DNA of 64,000 nucleotides from a virus, in IMG/VR virus record IMGVR_UViG_3300042465_003746, positions 23,414 through 87,413 of that record; one strand, 5' to 3'. The notes below the pieces were generated by a model, which saw only the letters and a list, made by a program, of their open reading frames with translations, did not search any database and was not told the DNA's origin. This document shows, piece by piece, positions 8,628 to 14,934 of this stretch. Numbering within the stretch: the stretch's first letter is position 1; every line of letters begins with the position of its first letter. Position numbers and translations under genes: made by a program.

Positions 8628-8819
8628 TTATTCTGATTTAAAGGTTTCATTATAGTATTGTTCTGCTCTACCCATATTAGGGTCAAAGTTTGTTCCCATA
8701 GAATCATAGACTGCTTTCATTATCTGTTGCTTCTCCATTTCTTTGGCTTTTTCAAAATACCAACCATTATCTACTAAATCAATATCTAATTGTTTTTCTA
8801 ACCATTCTACTGCTGTCAT
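8628..8819 (-). CDS. Small phage protein, paralogue of the gene at 8858-9049 (63 aa)
   Basis: The sequence starts MTAVEWLEKQL and ends EQYYNETFKSE. The neighbouring 63-aa protein has the same length and plan (MTPIDLLVKRL ... EQYYNEFLKK), with a shared FxKAKExEKQQIM / FKQQIIDAY core. The two genes look like a tandem duplication. This short family with an EQYYNE end is common in phages and prophages of Bacteroidota; the function is unknown. Confidence 0.75.
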   Translation of the reverse strand: MTAVEWLEKQLDIDLVDNGWYFEKAKEMEKQQIMKAVYDSMGTNFDPNMGRAEQYYNETFKSE

Positions 8820-8857
8820 AATTTTAGTTTTTTTTAAATGTTATACTTTTCTGTTGT

Positions 8858-9049
8858 TCAATTATTATACTTTTCTGTTTTTTTTAAAAATTCATTATAA
8901 TATTGTTCACTTGTCATCATTGATATATGACTTGTTTCATAAGCATCTATTATCTGTTGCTTAAATAACTCATTAGCTTCTGCTATATCTGAGCTATGAA
9001 GTATTCCATTCTCTGCTAGTCTTTTTACTAGTAAATCTATTGGTGTCAT
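8858..9049 (-). CDS. Small phage protein, paralogue of the gene at 8628-8819 (63 aa)
   Basis: See the shared motifs EQYYNE and (K)QQI in the adjacent paralogue. The start overlaps the stop of the 128-aa gene upstream by 4 bases. The 38-base spacer between the paralogues is T-rich on the plus strand and holds no gene. Function unknown. Confidence 0.75.
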   Translation of the reverse strand: MTPIDLLVKRLAENGILHSSDIAEANELFKQQIIDAYETSHISMMTSEQYYNEFLKKTEKYNN

Positions 9050-9432
9050 AGTTCTGATATTTTTAGTTCTTCATTAGTCAATGCAAAATATAGATTCTGA
9101 AGTTGGTGGACGTGTTTTTCACCAAGTGATAAAAGTTGAATACTTCCTTTTTTTTCACCATCATAAAAGGATTCTAAACATAACATTTTAGAATTAATAT
9201 TATATGTAAAACAGTCAGAATCAGCTAAATTATCATAATCAAAATACAATCTAAACCAATTATGATTACCTTTCTCAAACCCAAACTTTAAAAGCCATTC
9301 TTCTGTTAGTGGGATTGGTTCGCAATAAACGGCTACATAATCTATTTCATGACCATATTTAATCTGATTAAATGGATTATCGATAGACATGTTTTTATAC
9401 CAATTATTAATCCTTAATTCTGCTGCTGTCAT
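9046..9432 (-). CDS. Conserved Bacteroidota phage accessory protein (128 aa)
   Basis: Begins MTAAELRINNWY, has IPLTEEWLLKFGFE in the middle and ends VHQLQNLYFALTNEEL. This combination is a widespread accessory protein of Bacteroidota phages and prophages that I recognise by pattern but whose role is not known. The ends overlap both neighbours by 4 bases, so it is translated as part of an operon with the EQYYNE paralogues. The pattern is a useful host-phylum marker. Confidence 0.8.
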   Translation of the reverse strand: MTAAELRINNWYKNMSIDNPFNQIKYGHEIDYVAVYCEPIPLTEEWLLKFGFEKGNHNWFRLYFDYDNLADSDCFTYNINSKMLCLESFYDGEKKGSIQLLSLGEKHVHQLQNLYFALTNEELKISEL

Positions 9433-9689
9433 AATTTTCTTATTTTATGATTAAAAATATCATCTAAGTAATCACTTCTAAAGGACATACCTCCTATTTC
9501 ATGGTCAGCTGGAGACTCAATTACATGGTCCTGCTTTACTTTAAATTCTGGAAATACATCTTTAAATATAGCTACTGAGTCACGTACCATAGACGGTGCG
9601 TATGTATGTCTTCCATGTGCATATCTTGCAGCCATCCATAAGATATTCTCAATAGCTGACTGAAGTTTTTTTTCATCTGATTTTTTCAT
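9429..9689 (-). CDS. Hypothetical protein (86 aa)
   Basis: An 86-aa frame starting MKKSDEKKLQSAIENIL with an amphipathic helix, followed by a His-rich part (RYAHGRHTYAP). It is the first gene of the coupled group running down to 8628. The 112 bases upstream (9690-9801) have no gene and contain small inverted repeats around 9715-9740. Function unknown. Confidence 0.7.
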   Translation of the reverse strand: MKKSDEKKLQSAIENILWMAARYAHGRHTYAPSMVRDSVAIFKDVFPEFKVKQDHVIESPADHEIGGMSFRSDYLDDIFNHKIRKL

Positions 9690-9801
9690 AATCTTTTTGT
9701 TTAATTATTACTGCTTAATCGGTTTTAATCCGTTTATGTGTGATTTTGTTTACATTAAGCGGTTTACTGTAACCTAGTATATCTATTTGTTAATGTCAAC
9801 A

Positions 9802-10089
9802 CTATAATACATCTTTTTTAAATTTAGGACTACATCCCATCATGATTGTAAACCTGAACGACTGCTTCAAAAAACTTCTATTAATCTTGTACATCTTAAT
9901 AGTGTCTGCCACTATCTTCTCAAACACGTCCTCGTCTATCTCGTAGTCCAAAAACGGTATGACCTTCTGTCTTTGTTCATTAGTAGTAGCGTTTTCTAAT
10001 AACTCATCAAAAGATGCAGGAGGAGTTGCATTTGCAAACAACTCCCTATAACAATGCATCATTGCTTTATCAATGTTTTTATTTGTCAT
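9802..10089 (-). CDS. Hypothetical protein (95 aa)
   Basis: A 95-aa protein starting MTNKNIDKAMMHCYRELFA, probably helical, with the C-terminus basic and hydrophobic (FLKQSFRFTIMMG). It overlaps the end of the 69-aa cysteine protein by 11 bases. No family recognised. Confidence 0.7.
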   Translation of the reverse strand: MTNKNIDKAMMHCYRELFANATPPASFDELLENATTNEQRQKVIPFLDYEIDEDVFEKIVADTIKMYKINRSFLKQSFRFTIMMGCSPKFKKDVL

Positions 10090-10288
10090 CTGTAATATCT
10101 TTTAATTTATTCCATATAGATTCTGCATTTTCTCCCCAATACATTTCACATGTAAATACACCGTCTTTTATCTCAAAAGGAGGCTCAAAGAAATAACTTT
10201 GTATAAATTCACTAGCTTTTGCTGTAAATCTATAGCACTTTTCTTTTACTGGGCAGTCCTTGCCCGAACAACATGTTATATCTGCCAT
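10079..10288 (-). CDS. Small cysteine-rich protein, possible metal-binding (69 aa)
   Basis: The N-terminus CCSGKDCPVKEKCYRF places four cysteines within 13 residues, with a fifth near residue 47 (FTCEMYW). Spacing suggests a zinc or iron-sulfur knuckle. Similar short CxxxxCPxxxxC proteins are frequent accessory genes in Bacteroidota phages. Role unknown. Confidence 0.7.
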   Translation of the reverse strand: MADITCCSGKDCPVKEKCYRFTAKASEFIQSYFFEPPFEIKDGVFTCEMYWGENAESIWNKLKDITDDK

Positions 10289-10308
10289 ATTATTTTTTTA
10301 TTTAAGTT

Positions 10309-10422
10309 TTATAAACATATAAAGGCAAACACTGTTATACCTATACAAGATGCTATACATCCTATAAACATTCCTATAAATAATCCATTATAGAAAGCAT
10401 TCTTAAGTTTTACTTCTTCCAT
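10309..10422 (-). CDS. Single-span membrane peptide (37 aa)
   Basis: Start taken as the internal ATG at 10422 because an upstream in-frame start would lie 56 bases inside the lysozyme gene. The product MEEVKLKNAFYNGLF then IGMFIGCIASCIGITVFAFI is one glycine-rich membrane helix with a short charged N-terminus. It follows a membrane-anchored lysozyme gene by 46 bases, so a holin or antiholin-like role is conceivable but unproven. Confidence 0.5.
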   Translation of the reverse strand: MEEVKLKNAFYNGLFIGMFIGCIASCIGITVFAFICL

Positions 10423-10468
10423 ATTTTCATTATAAATTAATGATATTAATAATAAATATAGATTATCC

Positions 10469-10969
10469 TTAACCATTAAGGATAATCTTTTTAAGTAATT
10501 CCACATATCTTTTATCTTCTGCATAATTCTTAGTTAAATAATTAAAATATTGTTCTTTAGTTTTTAATTTAGAAAGATAAGTAGATTGGTACAATGCATA
10601 ATCTATTACAGATTGTTTCCAGGATTTATATCTAGCATGTCCTAAATACTCTCCTATTGCTGTTGTAGCTCTTCTTCTAGCTTTCTTCATTCCAAATAGA
10701 TTATTACCTATTGTAAAAGATTTTGATTTAAAGTGTCCAGTTTCTAAAACTGCTTGAGCAAATACTATTTCATAGTGTTTAATATTTAACTCTTGTAAAA
10801 ATGCTAATAATTTAGCTTCACTAAATCGTTCTTCAATAGTAGGTAAGATAATAGTATTAGTCTTAGTTTCTACTATTTTTACAGGGTCTCTACTTATCGT
10901 AGCTGCCATAATAACTGTTGCAAATGCAATACCTCCAAATGCTATTAACAATCTCCTAAAAGGTTCCAT
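10469..10969 (-). CDS. Membrane-anchored GH73-type glucosaminidase (lysozyme-like)
   Basis: A 166-aa protein with a hydrophobic N-terminal segment (residues 7-24) likely to act as a signal anchor, a spacer, and then a GH73-like fold: AQAVLETGHFKS (E76 as the candidate catalytic acid) and GNNLFGMK at 88-95, followed by the conserved YKSWKQSVIDYALY helix. GH73 enzymes cut the N-acetylglucosaminyl bond of peptidoglycan. It is separate from, and read opposite to, the late lysis cassette at 37400-38842. It may be an early or alternative lysis enzyme, or act in entry exclusion. Confidence 0.8.
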   Translation of the reverse strand: MEPFRRLLIAFGGIAFATVIMAATISRDPVKIVETKTNTIILPTIEERFSEAKLLAFLQELNIKHYEIVFAQAVLETGHFKSKSFTIGNNLFGMKKARRRATTAIGEYLGHARYKSWKQSVIDYALYQSTYLSKLKTKEQYFNYLTKNYAEDKRYVELLKKIILNG

Positions 10970-10995
10970 AATGTATAATTTTAGTTAATAAAAAA

Positions 10996-11091
10996 GATAG
11001 TGGGATACTCCTCTCCCACCGTGAGCTTACCTATCTTCTAACCATAAACGAATGAATGAAATACTCCTCTTTCACAACGAGCTTACCTAAT
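10996..11091 (-). ncRNA. Tandem pair of small structured RNA motifs
   Basis: On the minus strand, two copies share TAGGTAAGCTC, then a hairpin with an identical loop GAGGAGTA. In the copy at 10996-11035 the stem is TGGGA/TCCCA; in the copy at about 11053-11091 it is TGAAA/TTTCA, so both stem sides changed together. The first copy also has an outer GATAG/CTATC closing stem. The paired change argues for a selected RNA structure. It sits between the lysozyme gene and the tRNA genes. It may be a cis-regulatory element or part of a longer RNA. Confidence 0.5.
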
Positions 11092-11123
11092 GACGTATTT
11101 AAAAAATAACTAAAAGTTATTCG

Positions 11124-11240
11124 TGGTTAGGGTGCGACTCGAACGCACGACCTATTGGCAAGACTAAATGTATATCCTCAGGCAATTACCCCTTACTTTT
11201 TACCGCTTACCAATCGAGCCACCAACTGCTCTACCTAACC
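11124..11240 (-). tRNA. tRNA gene with about 43 extra bases in the anticodon region
   Basis: Perfect cloverleaf parts on the minus strand: acceptor GGTTAGG/CCTAACC, D arm GAGC-AGTTGGTG-GCTC, variable AGGTC and T arm GTGCG-TTCGAGT-CGCAC. Between D arm and variable loop, ATTGG and CCAAT pair but enclose 51 bases instead of 7. The stem can extend to 9 bp (ATTGGTAAG with CTTGCCAAT, one G-U). No 7-base loop with T33 can be made by a simple junction, so the anticodon cannot be assigned. No CCA is encoded. Intron, expanded arm or decoy are all possible. Confidence 0.6.
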
Positions 11241-11314
11241 AAACACTAGTCTTTCCTAGTAGTCAACATGGATATTTTGTGTACAATTCAGGACTCTCAT
11301 GCTCTTCCTTAGTT

Positions 11315-11421
11315 GTAGTCGGACAGGATTCGAACCTGCACAGTAGTTCTCCGAGGTTGTATTTATAATCAGAACTACTTTAATTATCACCCTAAGCGTC
11401 TACCATTCCGCCACCTGACTA
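11315..11421 (-). tRNA. tRNA-like gene, class II layout with very long variable arm
   Basis: The minus strand reads a tRNA-Leu-like D region (GGTGGCGGAATGGTAGACGC) and a good T arm (GCAGG-TTCGAAT-CCTGT). The acceptor TAGTCAG/CCGACTA has one mismatch. An 8-bp stem GTAGTTCT/AGAACTAC with a 20-base loop occupies the variable-arm place. The anticodon stem is poor; taken literally the loop would be GTGATAA (anticodon GAT), but this disagrees with the leucine-like D arm, so I do not assign an amino acid. Ends are approximate. Confidence 0.5.
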
Positions 11422-11429
11422 AAAAAACA

Positions 11430-11930
11430 CACTCTTAAGCATTCTACTCCCAGCTACGAGGAATTGTATCTTACTTAGCCCATCTCACCGCTGTGTGGGT
11501 ACTTAAGTTTATGTGTCTTGAGGTTAAGAACTCCTCAGTGTTGTAAGAATCTATAGCATATCTTCATTACTTATGTTCGATTTCCTTTCTCAAGGGAACA
11601 ACAACTCTTTTAATAACATACCCTGTCAGCCCAAGCAGCTGAATATTAGACTTAGCATTAAAGGGTTGTCCTAATATCCTTCCATAAACAACTCCACTCT
11701 TGGTTGTGGATTCTAACTTTCTTTAGACTCTTGCTTACGTAGGGCCCTATAGTTTTTCAATATTAGCTATTTGTTTGCTTCAAGCAGGGTAATATTTTAT
11801 ACTGTGCCAAAACTATACATAAAGTTTACTTTTGGCTGGTTATAAATAGATAAAGTGCCTGATCCATGTACTACTGTGGGCACTTTTAGTTTATTTAGTT
11901 ACACTTCATGGTCATCTACTTACAATGTTT
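11430..11930 (-). ncRNA. About 500-base gene-free, hairpin-rich region; candidate large structured RNA
   Basis: No credible reading frame on either strand. Inverted repeats are dense: 11643-11651 with 11668-11677 (ATATTAGAC/GTCCTAATAT, one bulge), 11852-11859 with 11879-11886 (AAAGTGCC/GGCACTTT), a TGAGG/CCTCA hairpin near 11520-11540, an ATTC..GAAT hairpin near 11440-11465 and a 10-base palindrome TAGGGCCCTA near 11740. Base composition is less AT-rich than other gaps. It lies directly beside two tRNA genes, the setting known for the large phage RNAs GOLLD and ROOL. The strand is assumed from the tRNAs. Confidence 0.35.
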
Positions 11931-11934
11931 AAAT

Positions 11935-12204
11935 TTAATAAAAAGGATTACTTTGTCCTAATTGTCTAAAATATTTCTCTCTACGAGACATTAAATCATA
12001 ATCATTTTCTTCTATTAAACTATTATAATAGCACATTGTTTCATATTGCTCTATATCTTCTACTAGACATATTACAGGAAAATGTTCAGTTATTAAGTCA
12101 GCCATCTCTTGGTTATCTTTAGGCTTATAATCTAAATGTATAGTGCGTAAATACAGTCCTATGTCTAACATAGTTACTCTAGGTTTTGCTTGAATATCTT
12201 GCAT
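11935..12204 (-). CDS. Hypothetical protein (89 aa)
   Basis: An 89-aa protein starting MQDIQAKPRVTMLDIGLYLR and ending in an aromatic, basic tail (REKYFRQLGQSNPFY). It stands alone between the RNA region and the abundant-looking 172-aa gene. No motif recognised. Confidence 0.7.
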   Translation of the reverse strand: MQDIQAKPRVTMLDIGLYLRTIHLDYKPKDNQEMADLITEHFPVICLVEDIEQYETMCYYNSLIEENDYDLMSRREKYFRQLGQSNPFY

Positions 12205-12310
12205 AATGTATTTATTTAAAGTTCAAAACGTCAAATTTTTTAGTAATTCCTAAAAGAAAAAAAAGGGAAATAGCTGTAAAACTATTTCCCAATTTCTAAT
12301 CTTTAAAAGA

Positions 12311-12829
12311 TTATGCTCCTAAAGCATCTGCAATAGCAGATGAAGCATCTGTATTAAGAGCTAAACGAGTTGTATCTGTTAATAATACATGCTTAGGCTC
12401 TCCAATAACTACTGCAGTATTTACATAAATATACATACCATTGCTCATAATGAAATCACCATCTTTACCTGCTCTTTTAGCACGAGTTTCGAAGTTTGCA
12501 ACATCATAATCACTACCTTTAACGGTTTCTGTAATTTGAAGATTTAATGAACGATCATCACCTGTGATTTTAGGATCAATCATATTGATTTCCAATTCTT
12601 CACCTTCAGCTAAAAAGGTTGTATCAATTCCAAACTGCAATTGTACATCACTTGGTTGTGCAGATAACCAAGAATAACGAGGCTTAGATTGATTAAATCT
12701 TTCATCAGAAGCATTCAAGATACCCAACAAACCTGTTGGAGTTTTTCCTGTTTCTACTATTTGAGAAAAAGTTAATTGAACTTTTCCACCTTTAATTCCT
12801 TTTGCTGATACTAATGTTACTTTTTTCAT
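12311..12829 (-). CDS. Conserved crAss-like early protein, possible single-strand DNA-binding protein
   Basis: A 172-aa protein beginning MKKVTLVSAKGIKGGKVQLTF, with alternating beta strands and loops compatible with an OB-like fold, a central KPRYSWLSAQPSD segment and a small-residue C-terminus (TDASSAIADALGA). crAss-like replication sets normally include a divergent SSB, and no other candidate lies in this window. The C-terminus lacks the strongly acidic tip typical of SSB, so this is a guess. The gene stands alone with long untranslated flanks, suggesting its own promoter and possibly high expression. Confidence 0.55.
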   Translation of the reverse strand: MKKVTLVSAKGIKGGKVQLTFSQIVETGKTPTGLLGILNASDERFNQSKPRYSWLSAQPSDVQLQFGIDTTFLAEGEELEINMIDPKITGDDRSLNLQITETVKGSDYDVANFETRAKRAGKDGDFIMSNGMYIYVNTAVVIGEPKHVLLTDTTRLALNTDASSAIADALGA

Positions 12830-13069
12830 AATAATTTGTTTTAAAATAGTTAAAATATTTACTTATATATCTCCTATAATACAGACTTTTAAAGTCTAAG
12901 AATTAATAGCCTAGGATAAACTATTAGTCTTTTATTAAATAAACCTAATTATTGTGTAATTGCCTTTTTACTGCCTAGCGGCAAACAATTATCTATGTAT
13001 GTAAGCTTGTGTTAAGTAAATAAAATAGCGGTACTCTATCCACAATTTCCCGCTATTTTCCCTTAAACT
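12830..13069. other. Gene-free spacer with small inverted repeats
   Basis: 240 bases without a credible frame. It contains GACTTTTAAAGTC near 12885, an AATTG...CAATT arm pair near 12958-12990 enclosing TAGCGGCAA, and a poly-pyrimidine stretch before 13070. It probably holds the promoter of the 172-aa gene and the terminator of the secreted protein gene on the minus strand. Confidence 0.4.
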
Positions 13070-13477
13070 TTATCTTGCAAATGGTCTAAATAAGAACATT
13101 TTTGTGTCATAATCATATAATACAGATAATCCATCTGTACTATTAAAATCGGAAGTTACTGTAAATGCATTTTTAATGCTAGAAACATTTCCTGGTTCAA
13201 TATATATTAGTTTCCATTTATCAGTTATTGGATCAATGAAAGTAACAATATATTGATTGTTTATAGGTAAAGTTATTTCATACTTTGTAGAAGATAACTT
13301 CACCATAGATACTTCTTTTTCTAGCCACCAACCTACAAAGGTTGTGTCTTCATAGATAGCTCTTCTAAGTTCTACTTTTACATTATAAGCATCTTTCATA
13401 TAAGAAGTAAACTTAATGCTTTGTGATTGTACCAATTGACTAACCGTCAATAGTATTACTAAGATAGATAGTCTCAT
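13070..13477 (-). CDS. Secreted protein of unknown function (135 aa)
   Basis: Residues 1-18 form a Sec signal peptide (MRLSILVILLTVSQLVQS, cleavage probably before QSIKF). The mature part is beta-rich, without cysteines, and ends in an aromatic strand (FLFRPFAR). An exported early protein in a phage could act in the periplasm on receptor blocking or superinfection exclusion; this is inference. There is no lipobox. Confidence 0.7.
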   Translation of the reverse strand: MRLSILVILLTVSQLVQSQSIKFTSYMKDAYNVKVELRRAIYEDTTFVGWWLEKEVSMVKLSSTKYEITLPINNQYIVTFIDPITDKWKLIYIEPGNVSSIKNAFTVTSDFNSTDGLSVLYDYDTKMFLFRPFAR

Positions 13478-13505
13478 GATATTTAAATTTAAGGTTTAAT
13501 ATTAT

Positions 13506-13772
13506 TTATTGATATTCTAGTGTATAAGCTATAGCCTTCATAGCAAGCTTAGAGTTAAGAGTTCTAGGAACTCTTTTAATTAATTCTTTAAAGTCTTCAG
13601 TTAAGTTAACTACTGAGTATTTAGACTTATCAGGTTGAGCATCGTAATGCTGTTGATAAGTATAGTCAAGGATAATATCCTCGTTATTTTTAGGTCCATC
13701 AGTAAATATTACTAATGTCATTCCGTCTTCACATTTTACTGTTACTCGGTATAGTGCAATATCTTCCATCAT
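13506..13772 (-). CDS. Hypothetical protein (88 aa)
   Basis: The first in-frame start lies far upstream (13937) across a terminator-like hairpin and inside the neighbouring gene, so the start is placed at the ATGATG at 13772-13767, preceded by an A-rich leader. The product MMEDIALYRVTVKCEDGM... is a small alpha/beta protein with a helical, basic C-terminus. No motif recognised. Confidence 0.65.
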   Translation of the reverse strand: MMEDIALYRVTVKCEDGMTLVIFTDGPKNNEDIILDYTYQQHYDAQPDKSKYSVVNLTEDFKELIKRVPRTLNSKLAMKAIAYTLEYQ

Positions 13773-13805
13773 CTTTAGTTTTAATAAAGAATAAATATAC
13801 ATAAT

Positions 13806-13840
13806 AAAGAACTCCTGTAATAATTTACAAGAGTTCTTTT
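13806..13840 (-). terminator. Hairpin between 88-aa and 72-aa genes
   Basis: AAAGAACTC (13806-13814) pairs with GAGTTCTTTT (13831-13840), loop 16 bases. The arms end in A and T runs on both sides, so it can terminate in either direction; here it follows the minus-strand gene at 13855-14073. Confidence 0.5.
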
Positions 13841-13854
13841 CAGATCTATAAGAT

Positions 13855-14073
13855 CTATCGTGCAATATTGTGATTATAACAATTGTTTCTGTTGAACATT
13901 TTGTTAAACTTAATTGTACGATGTTGTTTTTTACCATGTTTCTTATAATTGAAACCTTTCTTTATCTTAAAGCTATGAGTCTTTGTAGAGCCTTTTTTAC
14001 TTGGCCATCCATCATTTCCTACTACAGTGTAGCTCATAACAAGCATTACTATAACTGCTATTACTCTTTTCAT
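13855..14073 (-). CDS. Small secreted highly basic protein (72 aa)
   Basis: A Sec-type signal peptide (MKRVIAVIVMLVMSYTVVG) precedes about 52 residues rich in lysine, histidine and asparagine (KKHGKKQHRTIKF). The exported part is strongly basic and could bind polyanions or membranes, but no family is recognised. It is the second signal-peptide gene of this early region. Confidence 0.6.
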   Translation of the reverse strand: MKRVIAVIVMLVMSYTVVGNDGWPSKKGSTKTHSFKIKKGFNYKKHGKKQHRTIKFNKMFNRNNCYNHNIAR

Positions 14074-14100
14074 ATATTTGTTTTTAAGTTTTAAGTAAAT

Positions 14101-14131
14101 AACCCCACATAAAGCTATAATATGTGGGGTT
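14101..14131 (-). terminator. Strong hairpin, probable terminator
   Basis: AACCCCACAT (14101-14110) and ATGTGGGGTT (14122-14131) form a 10-bp stem with an 11-base loop. On the minus strand it is followed by ATTTACTT. It separates the small membrane protein genes at 14205-14443 from the secreted protein gene. Confidence 0.6.
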
Positions 14132-14204
14132 TATGATCTATAAGATCGACTATTAGACTACGAAAGGTATAAGATTATCCTTGTGCCTATTTGTATGCGT
14201 AAGC

Positions 14205-14360
14205 TTAATCTTCCTTGGCAATAATAATAGTGCCAATGGCTCCTAAAGAACCTACTAATATCATTGTGCTACCGTGAGTATTACCTCCCAGTGTTAATAT
14301 AGCTCCTATTAATAAGACTATTGTACACAATACTCCTATTAAAAACAATTTATTTGTCAT
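14205..14360 (-). CDS. Small membrane protein with two segments (51 aa)
   Basis: ATG at 14360-14358, TAA at 14207-14205. The product starts MTNKLFLIGVLCTIVLLIGA, has a short turn (LGGNTHG), then a second segment (TMILVGSLGAIGTIIIA) and ends KED. The layout is the same as the 51-aa protein at 7807-7962. Its start overlaps the stop of a 28-aa frame (ATGA). Function unknown. Confidence 0.55.
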   Translation of the reverse strand: MTNKLFLIGVLCTIVLLIGAILTLGGNTHGSTMILVGSLGAIGTIIIAKED

Positions 14361-14443
14361 AATTTTTCTATTAAGATGATGGTTAATATTATAATTGCTA
14401 TTGTGTATAAGTAGAACATACCTATACTTGCTGAACGTTTCAT
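14357..14443 (-). CDS. Possible 28-aa membrane peptide
   Basis: ATG at 14443-14441 and TGA at 14359-14357 overlapping the next start by 4 bases. The product MKRSASIGMFYLYTIAIIIL then TIILIEKL is a single membrane helix with a basic N-terminus. The A/T-rich leader and the coupled stop support it, but a frame this short could be chance. Confidence 0.35.
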   Translation of the reverse strand: MKRSASIGMFYLYTIAIIILTIILIEKL

Positions 14444-14461
14444 AAGTATATTTTTAAGTTT

Positions 14462-14496
14462 AAAAATACATAAGCAAACTATTAAAAGCTTATGTG
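14462..14496 (-). terminator. Rho-independent terminator of the 61-aa gene transcript
   Basis: ACATAAGC (14468-14475) pairs with GCTTATGT (14488-14495), loop 12 bases; on the minus strand the stem is followed by a T run (14466-14462). The 182 bases between this hairpin and the 61-aa gene hold no gene but contain TAGCGGCAA at 14591-14599. Confidence 0.6.
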
Positions 14497-14677
14497 TGCA
14501 TCCTACTGTATTGGTAGTCTTTCCTCTCTTATTACTAAGTTTAAGGCGATGCTTTTCTACTAAGATGATTAGTCTTTTTTAGCTAATAGATAGCGGCAAT
14601 ACACAGAATGTTAAGTGTATGCATTTAGTCAGTTATTATAGAGAATCACTCATACTGACAGAAGTATTTTTAATAGA

Positions 14678-14863
14678 TTACTCTCCTGTATTACTTTCCA
14701 TTGCAGCTACATCAGCATCAATAGACATTTGTAGTTCTTCATTTAAACTACAAAGAGCAACTATTGCTCCTTGGTAAAAGGGATCATAAGGATCAGCTTT
14801 CTGATACATAGATATTCTTGCATCAATCATAGCGACAAGATCTATTTTATGAGTATTCTCCAT
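14678..14863 (-). CDS. Hypothetical acidic protein (61 aa)
   Basis: A helical acidic protein starting MENTHKIDLVAMIDARI and ending AAMESNTGE. It resembles the small acidic helical proteins common in phage early regions. It is divergent from the HNH gene, with 71 bases between. Function unknown. Confidence 0.65.
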   Translation of the reverse strand: MENTHKIDLVAMIDARISMYQKADPYDPFYQGAIVALCSLNEELQMSIDADVAAMESNTGE

Positions 14864-14922
14864 AAGTATAGTTTTAAGTTAATTATTAATCCCTCTGCCT
14901 TGTAGCTCTAATTATTTTGTTA

Positions 14923-14930
14923 TATATTTG
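14923..14930 (+). promoter_or_regulatory. Bacteroidota-type -7 promoter box before the HNH gene
   Basis: TATATTTG matches the TAnnTTTG box of Bacteroidota promoters and ends only 4 bases before the ATG at 14935. If active, transcription would start at or beside the start codon, giving a leaderless message. No clear -33 TTTG at the usual distance was found. Confidence 0.5.
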
Positions 14931-14934
14931 TATT

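Noticed and set aside
11168-11368. 66-aa plus-strand frame across the tRNA region
   Set aside because: It lies antisense to two tRNA genes and its composition follows their sequence; no leader or family match.
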